From G963665185 sp049723905 (GTDB lineage: Bacteria > Desulfobacterota > Desulfovibrionia > Desulfovibrionales > Desulfovibrionaceae), in NCBI RefSeq assembly GCF_049723905.1, contig NZ_JBJKFD010000001.1, positions 3,224,001 to 3,288,000 of the forward strand: DNA of 64,000 bases, read 5' to 3'. This document shows positions 58,814 to 64,000 of the stretch, in pieces. The first letter of the stretch is position 1. The number at the start of each line of letters is the position of its first letter. Both the position numbers and the translations under genes were made by a program. The notes under the pieces were generated by a model. The model saw only the letters and a program-made list of their open reading frames with translations. It was not told where the DNA came from and ran no database searches.

Positions 58814-61204
58814 TCAGCCTGCTTCGGCTTGCAGCGCCAGCAGCCGCATGCCGTAGGCCACCTGCCCCAGGCTGATGCAGCCGTCGTTGGGCGGCAGCTC
58901 GGTGTGTGTCAGCGCGGTCAGCCCGCGCTGCTTAAGCGCGGCCGGAAGTTCCAGGCTCAGGGTCTTGTTTTGCATGACCCCGCCGGAAAGCCCAACCACT
59001 TTGGTGCCGGTCTGCTCGGCCATAGAGGCGGCCAGCTCGGCCAGACCAAAGACCAGCCCGGCGTGAAATTTTCGGCTGATGACGCCGGGAGCCACACCGT
59101 CCATGTGGTCGCGGGCGGCCTGGGCAAACAGGTGCAGGGTGTCGAACAGGACAGGCGCTCCGTCACTGGAAGTAAAGGTGCACTCGTACCGGCCCTGTGC
59201 ATTCATGTCCTGGGCGGCTTCCAGACGGATGGCGGCCTGCCCTTCGTAGCTCACCTCCAGGCAGATGCCCAGCAGGGCGGCCACGGCATCGAACAGCCGA
59301 CCGCAGCTTGAGGAGAGCGGGCAGTTGACCCCGCGTTCCAGCATCTGTTCCACCATGTTGGCGGCCTGGGTCTGTGCAGGGAGCCAGGGTGTTTTGTCCG
59401 GCGGGAGTTCCATGCCGCAGGCGCGCAGCATGGCCTGGGCAATGCGCCAGGGATTGCGTATGGCAGCCTCGCCTCCAGGCAGGGGCACGGGGGTAAAATG
59501 GGCCAGCCGCCGGTGCTCCAGGGTGCGGGTGTCCACATACAAACACTCGCCGCCCCACAGGGTTGCGTCTTCGCCATAGCCCGTGCCGTCCAGAGCAAGG
59601 CCGATGAGCGGCCCCTGGTGTTTGTTTTCCGCGGCCACGGAATGGATGTGCGCGTAGTGGTGCTGCAGCCCGACCATGGGGATGTTTTCCTCCCGGCTGC
59701 GCTGGGCCGCATACGGGGTGGTCATGTAGTCGGGGTGCAGGTCGTGCACCAGCAGTTCGGGCGTCACCTGCAGGATGTCCTGCAAATGAGCCGCGATTTC
59801 CTTGTAAAATCCGTAGGTTTCCAGGTTCTCCATGTCGCCGATGTGCTGGCTTACAAAGGCCTGGTCGCCCTTGCTGTAGCACATGGTGTTCTTCAGCTCC
59901 GGCCCGGTGCCGAAGACGCAGGCGCCCTTTTGGGCGAGAAACACGGGCGAGGGGGTGAAGCCGCGCGCCCGGCGGAACATCTGGGGCGTGCCGTCTTCGG
60001 TTTCTGCGGCGGGCAGAATGCGCATGACCGAGTCGTCCGTGCGGATGAGGATGTCGCGGTTGTGCAGCAGGAAAACGTCGGCAATCCCGCCCAGCCGTTG
60101 CAGGGCCTCGCGGTTGCCAATGGCAATGGGCGCGCTGCTGGAGTTGCCCGAGGTCATAACCAGGGCGGGCGGCCCCTGGGTGCGGGCGCGGTAGTGCTCG
60201 AAAAGTACATGGTGCAGCGGGGTGTAGGGCAGCATGACCCCGAAAAATTCATTGTCCGGCGAGATACCTTGGGCCAATGGCGTGCCGGATTTCTTGCGCA
60301 GCAGCATGATGGGCCGCTTGTTGCCCGTGAGCCATTTCTCTTCCGCCGGGGAAATATGGGCGAACTGCCGGGCTGTTTCCAGGTCCGGCACCATCACGGC
60401 CAGGGGTTTGCCCTTGCGGTTCTTGCGTTCCCGCAATCGTTCCACGGCCTGCCCGTTGCAGGCGTCCACGGCCAGATGAAAGCCGCCCAATCCTTTGATG
60501 GCGGCTATGCGTCCCTGGGCCAGCAGCTCGGCAATACGGAGAATGGCCGCATCGTTTTCCACCAGCCTTTGGGTATCGGGCGCGGTCTGTTCGTTATCGA
60601 GCGCGGTCTGCTCGTCACTCGGCGCGCAGAGCCAGACCTTGGGGCCGCATTCGGGGCAGGCGTTGGGCTGGGCATGGAAGCGGCGGTCCAGCGGGTTTTC
60701 GTATTCCTCCCGGCAGACCGGGCAGAGCGGAAAACAGGCCATGGAGGTCTTTTCGCGGTCGTAGGGAATGGAGCGGGTGATGGTGTAGCGCGGGCCGCAG
60801 TTGGTGCAGTTGGTAAAGGGGTAGCGGTAGCGTGGGTTGGCCGGGTCGCGCATGTCGGCCAGGCAGTCGTCGCAGGTGGCCGTATCTGGCGAGATGAGCA
60901 CGTTGTGCCCTTGCCCTGCGCTGCTGGCCAGGATGGCGAAGATTTCCTCGCCGTCCACGGTCTCGACGTCGCTCTGTTCCAGGCTGGTGATGCGGGCCAG
61001 GGGCGGCAGCTTGTCCGTGAGGTCGCGGCCAAAGCCGTCGGTGGCCTCGGGCGGTCCCTGGACTTCCAGGACCACGCCTTCGGGCGCGTTGCAGACCGTA
61101 CCGGTCAGTTGGCGTTCATGGGCAATGCGGAAGACGAACGGGCGGAAGCCGACCCCCTGCACTTGTCCGGCAATAATGAAACGACGGCGGATGATGTGCT
61201 GCAT
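58814..61204 (-). CDS. hypF: Carbamoyltransferase HypF ([NiFe]-hydrogenase maturation)
   Basis: The 796-residue enzyme makes the carbamoyl group that becomes the cyanide ligand of [NiFe] hydrogenases. Acylphosphatase domain: GQVQGVGFRPFVFRIA. Zinc fingers: CDDCLADM..CTNCGPRYT and CPVCREEYENPLDRRFHAQPNACPECGP. A YrdC-like domain (AAIKGLGGFHLAVDACN) and Kae1-like domain (HDLHPDYMTT, HHYAHIHSVAAEN, LALDGTGYGEDATLWGGE, GLSGGVMQN) follow in order. No other hyp gene is in view. Confidence 0.96.
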   Translation of the reverse strand: MQHIIRRRFIIAGQVQGVGFRPFVFRIAHERQLTGTVCNAPEGVVLEVQGPPEATDGFGRDLTDKLPPLARITSLEQSDVETVDGEEIFAILASSAGQGHNVLISPDTATCDDCLADMRDPANPRYRYPFTNCTNCGPRYTITRSIPYDREKTSMACFPLCPVCREEYENPLDRRFHAQPNACPECGPKVWLCAPSDEQTALDNEQTAPDTQRLVENDAAILRIAELLAQGRIAAIKGLGGFHLAVDACNGQAVERLRERKNRKGKPLAVMVPDLETARQFAHISPAEEKWLTGNKRPIMLLRKKSGTPLAQGISPDNEFFGVMLPYTPLHHVLFEHYRARTQGPPALVMTSGNSSSAPIAIGNREALQRLGGIADVFLLHNRDILIRTDDSVMRILPAAETEDGTPQMFRRARGFTPSPVFLAQKGACVFGTGPELKNTMCYSKGDQAFVSQHIGDMENLETYGFYKEIAAHLQDILQVTPELLVHDLHPDYMTTPYAAQRSREENIPMVGLQHHYAHIHSVAAENKHQGPLIGLALDGTGYGEDATLWGGECLYVDTRTLEHRRLAHFTPVPLPGGEAAIRNPWRIAQAMLRACGMELPPDKTPWLPAQTQAANMVEQMLERGVNCPLSSSCGRLFDAVAALLGICLEVSYEGQAAIRLEAAQDMNAQGRYECTFTSSDGAPVLFDTLHLFAQAARDHMDGVAPGVISRKFHAGLVFGLAELAASMAEQTGTKVVGLSGGVMQNKTLSLELPAALKQRGLTALTHTELPPNDGCISLGQVAYGMRLLALQAEAG

Positions 61205-61328
61205 GATGTTCCTCTGGTTGCACCGGTAATGTATCGTTTCGTGTTTGCGGGCGTCAATCCGACCGGCCGCCTGGTATCAACTGACATGATCGGTCAGCAA
61301 GGGCCCGTAGTCTGGAACAGAATCGGGT

Positions 61329-62249
61329 TCAGAAAAATCTCTGCCACAGGCTTTTCAACCGCCCCTTGAGCAGCCGCTGGGGCGCGAAGGTTTCCGGGTT
61401 GAGTTCTGCGGGTATCACAAAGCCCGAAACATCCACGTCCTGCGGGGTTTTTTCCGGGAAATACACGCCGCCGAGGTCCGCGCCGGGCCTGCCCATGGAA
61501 AGGGCCAAATGCCAAAGGGGCACGTCCGTGGGCACCAGCCCCAGGGCATTGTACAGGGTGGCGTCCAGGGCATGCATGTTTGTGGAAGCGGCCACCAGAT
61601 TCAGGGGGTGGGATTCTCCCCAGATGGGGCCTTTGATGTGCATGGCGCGGATGCCGTCCACAATATGGAGCTGGGCGGGAACGAGTTCCGCAATGTCCAG
61701 AATCATGCGGGGGAATCTGTTGCCCTCGTCGCCGTGGCGGTAGTGAGCCAGGGCCTTGCGCGGGCCGCACACGCAGCCGAACAGGTTTTTTACCGCCGCG
61801 CTGATGCGCATCTGGTTGTGGACCTTGAGCTTGGGCAGGTTGACTATGGCGTCGGCTTCCAGGGCGTCGCGGGAAATGCCTATGGAAACCCCGCCGGGCA
61901 GGCGGATGGTACGCGGCCGTCCCAGGCTGATGAGCCGCACGGGCAGGTCTTGCAGAGCTTTGGCAAGGCCGCTGCGTCGGGCAACGGAAAGGGCGGTCCC
62001 GAACGACGGGGAATCGCCCACTGTCACTTTTGCCCCGTATTTGAGGAGCACGCGGCAGACCTGGCGCACAAAAAGGGGATGGGTATTGGAAATCTCGGCA
62101 TTGCGCGCGCCCACCATGTTCGGCTTGACCAGCACGCGCATTCCCGTGGCTGGGAAAAAGCCGGACGCGTACAGCATGTCGTCGATCATCCGTTCCAATT
62201 GGGGATCGGCGTATTCGGGACAATGCTGAAGAACAACCGGGATCGGCAT
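61329..62249 (-). CDS. DUF362-domain protein
   Basis: The 306-residue protein has the DUF362 fold: VLVKPNMVGARNAEISNTHPLFVRQVCRVLLKYGAKVTVGDSP, VNLPKLKVHNQMRISAAVKNLFGCVCGPRKA and VDGIRAMHIKGPIWGE. The ferredoxin domain fused in many relatives is absent. The substrate is unknown. Confidence 0.87.
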   Translation of the reverse strand: MPIPVVLQHCPEYADPQLERMIDDMLYASGFFPATGMRVLVKPNMVGARNAEISNTHPLFVRQVCRVLLKYGAKVTVGDSPSFGTALSVARRSGLAKALQDLPVRLISLGRPRTIRLPGGVSIGISRDALEADAIVNLPKLKVHNQMRISAAVKNLFGCVCGPRKALAHYRHGDEGNRFPRMILDIAELVPAQLHIVDGIRAMHIKGPIWGESHPLNLVAASTNMHALDATLYNALGLVPTDVPLWHLALSMGRPGADLGGVYFPEKTPQDVDVSGFVIPAELNPETFAPQRLLKGRLKSLWQRFF

Positions 62250-62406
62250 GGTTTCCTCGGGGAGGGTGCGTTGTTTGAGCCGTAAAAGTCCGGGCGTTCC
62301 CTACCGCGTTGCCTGCGGCAGCGGAATTTGAGCCGAAAGGACGGAAGGGAGCGTTGCGCCTGTGGGGTTTATGCCGGGCGTTTTGCCGCCGTTGGCCAGG
62401 GGCTGT

Positions 62407-62994
62407 TCAGCTTTTTTTGCGCCAGGGGTTTTCCCTGCCCTCGGCCAGCCGGTCTATGTTTTCCCGGTGTTTCCAGTACAGCAGAAAGGTGGCGATAAAG
62501 GCGAAAAGGGCGATGCCGAAATTGCCGGACAGGATCAGGAAAATGGGCAGGCAGGCGCCGAACATGAGCGCGCCAAGGGAGACGTAGCCGCTGGCCGCAA
62601 TGGTTACAACGCAGAGAATAACCGAAAAGAGGATGGGCCAGAAGGCCAGGGGAAGAAATGCGCCGATCATGGTGGCAAAGCCCTTGCCGCCGGTGAATCC
62701 AAGCCAGCACGAATACATATGCCCCAGAACGCAGGCCAGGGCGCACAGGCCCACAAAGAACCAGCTGTCGCTCATGTTGGCGGCCACCATAACGGGCAGC
62801 GTGCCTTTAAGGATGTCCAGAGCCAGCACCAGAATGCCGTATTGCGTGCCGCACAGACGGGCCACGTTGGTGGTGCCGATGTTTCGGCTGCCTGCTTCGC
62901 GTGGATCAATGCCGCAGGTTACTTTGGCCACCACGAGTCCGAAGGGAACGGCGCCGAGCATGTAGCATATGGCCAGCCAGAGAATATTGAGCAT
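62407..62994 (-). CDS. plsY: Glycerol-3-phosphate acyltransferase PlsY
   Basis: The 195-residue membrane enzyme starts at ATG 62992-62994 after aaggag. Motifs are GSRNIGTTNVARLCG, LDILKGTLPVM and GHMYSCWLGFTGGKGFATMIGAFL. It transfers acyl groups from acyl phosphate to glycerol 3-phosphate at the start of phospholipid synthesis. Five hydrophobic segments are present. Confidence 0.96.
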   Translation of the reverse strand: MLNILWLAICYMLGAVPFGLVVAKVTCGIDPREAGSRNIGTTNVARLCGTQYGILVLALDILKGTLPVMVAANMSDSWFFVGLCALACVLGHMYSCWLGFTGGKGFATMIGAFLPLAFWPILFSVILCVVTIAASGYVSLGALMFGACLPIFLILSGNFGIALFAFIATFLLYWKHRENIDRLAEGRENPWRKKS

Positions 62995-63098
62995 CTGCGC
63001 GAACTCCTTGCGTTCCAGGCTGTGACGGGGGGGCGGAACAGCCGGGCTGATAGTTTGAGGGGGGTAGATTATCCTAAACATATTCAGTCTACAACCTC

Positions 63099-63222
63099 AG
63101 GCGGCTGAAAAAAGCGCGATAGGGGCGTTGCAGCGCGTTTCCACTTCGCGGGCCGTATTATTTATACTGTCCTCGCTCGTGGAAATGCTCGCGCCTTGCT
63201 CTCGCACCTTTTTGAGCCGCCT
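63099..63222 (+). repeat. Hairpin element copy K (GGCGGCT type)
   Basis: Outer arms AGGCGGCTGAAAAAAG and CTTTTTGAGCCGCCT pair. The changed GGC is matched by GCC on the other side when compared with copies A-C. Inner arms GCGTTTCCAC/GTGGAAATGC. It lies just upstream of plsY. Confidence 0.82.
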
Positions 63223-63300
63223 GTCGAGTAGGGCTGACCTTTCGGAAGCTTTTTTTGTGGATGACACTTCAAACATTAAAAATTTTTTCCCACTCATGTA

Positions 63301-63341
63301 CGAAAAATCCCGCCCCGGCGTTTCGCTGGGGCGGGATTCTT
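63301..63341 (-). terminator. Terminator of the metal-importer ATPase operon
   Basis: AATCCCGCCCC and GGGGCGGGATT form a perfect 11-bp stem, followed by a T run on the minus strand. It is preceded by the 3'-end hairpin repeat, as in the dsr operon. Confidence 0.85.
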
Positions 63342-63353
63342 CGTACATAGCTC

Positions 63354-63384
63354 GCAGGTCCAGGAGGCCGTTGCCTCCTGGCTG
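63354..63384 (-). repeat. 3'-end hairpin repeat, copy 3
   Basis: CCAGGAGGC-CGTT-GCCTCCTGG (63360-63381) preceded by GCAGGT. It lies 20 bp after the ATPase stop codon and before the terminator. Confidence 0.75.
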
Positions 63385-63402
63385 GCGGAGCCATTCTTCT
63401 CT

Positions 63403-63999
63403 TTACCCTTCATGCGTATGCGGCACATCGCCGTGGGGGTGGATATGGCGGTGCTGGTGGAAGAACTCGCCGTCTTCCTGCCGCAGTTTGCCGTTTTCCA
63501 GGGCCATGACGGTGTTGGTCACCTGGGTCAGGAAGTCCCAGTCGTGGGAGATGACCAGCAGGCTGCCCGGCCATTCGCCCAGTATGCGGATAAGGCGGGT
63601 TCTGGTCTCGGGGTCCAGGTCGTTGGTGGGCTCGTCCAGAATCAGCGCGCTGGGCAGCATGGACATGATGGAGGCCAGGGCCACGAGTTTTTTTTCGCCG
63701 CCGGAAAGTTTGTGGGTAACGCGTCCTTCAAAGCCATCCAGGCCCAGCGCGGTAAGGGTGCGGCTGGCCGTTATCCGGGCATTTTCCGGGGAAAGCCCCT
63801 GGTTGAGCGGCCCAAAGGCCACGTCTTCCAGCACGGTGGGGCAAAAGAGCTGGTCGTCCGGGTTCTGGAACAGGTAGCCCACCCTTTCGCGCACCTTGCT
63901 GAAGTCGGCAGCGTTGGTGTGCGCCGAGACTGGCGCGCCCATAAAGAAGACCTGTCCTTGGGTAGGGGTTTCCAGGCCAAGGGCAATGCGCGCCAGGGT
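63403..63999 (-). CDS. Energy-coupling metal ABC transporter ATPase (CbiO/NikO type), 5' end outside window
   Basis: The frame stays open to the window edge, so the Walker A region is missing. Visible are FQNPDDQLFCPTVLEDVAFGPLNQGL (Q-loop), signature LSGGEKKLVALASIM, Walker B ALILDEPTNDLDP and switch His in VISHDWDFL. The C terminus HQHRHIHPHGDVPHTHEG is His-rich, as in cobalt or nickel importers. With hypF 2 kb away, nickel supply for hydrogenase is a plausible role. Confidence 0.88.
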   Translation of the reverse strand, partial: TLARIALGLETPTQGQVFFMGAPVSAHTNAADFSKVRERVGYLFQNPDDQLFCPTVLEDVAFGPLNQGLSPENARITASRTLTALGLDGFEGRVTHKLSGGEKKLVALASIMSMLPSALILDEPTNDLDPETRTRLIRILGEWPGSLLVISHDWDFLTQVTNTVMALENGKLRQEDGEFFHQHRHIHPHGDVPHTHEG

Positions 64000-64000
64000 T

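Noticed and set aside
59498..61369. Long plus-strand open frame antisense to hypF, and similar long antisense frames over trp, aro, sigma-54 and chemoreceptor genes
   Set aside because: They are shadows of high-GC coding strands; none shows a recognisable domain, and the opposite strands carry complete conserved genes.
1..64000. tRNA, rRNA or other structural RNA genes
   Set aside because: No TTCGANTC-type T-loop with acceptor stem or rRNA-like stretch was recognised by eye; a covariance search would be needed to be certain.

Overview
The window comes from a sulfate-reducing deltaproteobacterium, most likely of the Desulfovibrionaceae. It carries dsrMKJOP headed by an RsbRD-type gene. It also has one aromatic amino acid operon in the order I know from Desulfovibrio vulgaris: ADTH synthase, dehydroquinate synthase II, pheA, aroA, tyrA, trpEGDCFBA. 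No tRNA, rRNA, CRISPR array or phage was seen. Two intact IS3-family elements are present.

Layout. 1-5.1 kb: a GT2 glycosyltransferase, a GGCT-like protein, endonuclease IV, an AsmA-like protein and lgt. 5.5-8.0 kb: a polar amino acid ABC importer. 8.3-11 kb: a cereblon-like CULT protein and a chemoreceptor fused to hemerythrin. 11.3-14.9 kb: a LysR/ATP-grasp divergon and the first IS3 element. 15.4-23.2 kb: a Tat-exported aspartate 4-decarboxylase and the dsr electron-transfer complex. 23.5-29.5 kb: a VOC protein, a TyrR-like sigma-54 activator, alanine dehydrogenase and an alanine symporter. 29.6-32.6 kb: the second IS3 element and a phenylacetate-CoA ligase. 32.9-45.1 kb: the aro/trp operon. 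45.5-49.7 kb: a PatB/NhaC/RidA/YheO cassette. 50-64 kb: EamA, FTR/glutaredoxin, gap, fba, a second trpB, thiamine salvage, hypF, DUF362, plsY and a metal-importer ATPase.

The most interesting signals are regulatory. An unannotated 30-codon leader peptide with ten consecutive aromatic residues precedes a terminator at the head of the aro operon (45018-45110). A 28-codon leader with four Trp codons precedes a terminator upstream of the stand-alone trpB (54902-54988). The tyrA gene itself ends in three consecutive Trp codons just before a terminator that separates it from trpE. Together they suggest a three-point ribosome-mediated attenuation network for aromatic amino acids. Both free leaders have a TTGACA hexamer exactly 37 nt upstream of the ATG, which suggests leaderless leader mRNAs.

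The intergenic regions hold a family of about 122-bp hairpin elements. Nine are complete. Their cores are conserved, but both the outer and inner stem arms differ between copies while still pairing. Other repeats are a duplicated composite unit of about 380 bp, two 46-bp perfect palindromes, and a 3'-end hairpin with a compensatory base pair. Both IS elements sit in or beside terminator hairpins and have 3-bp target duplications.
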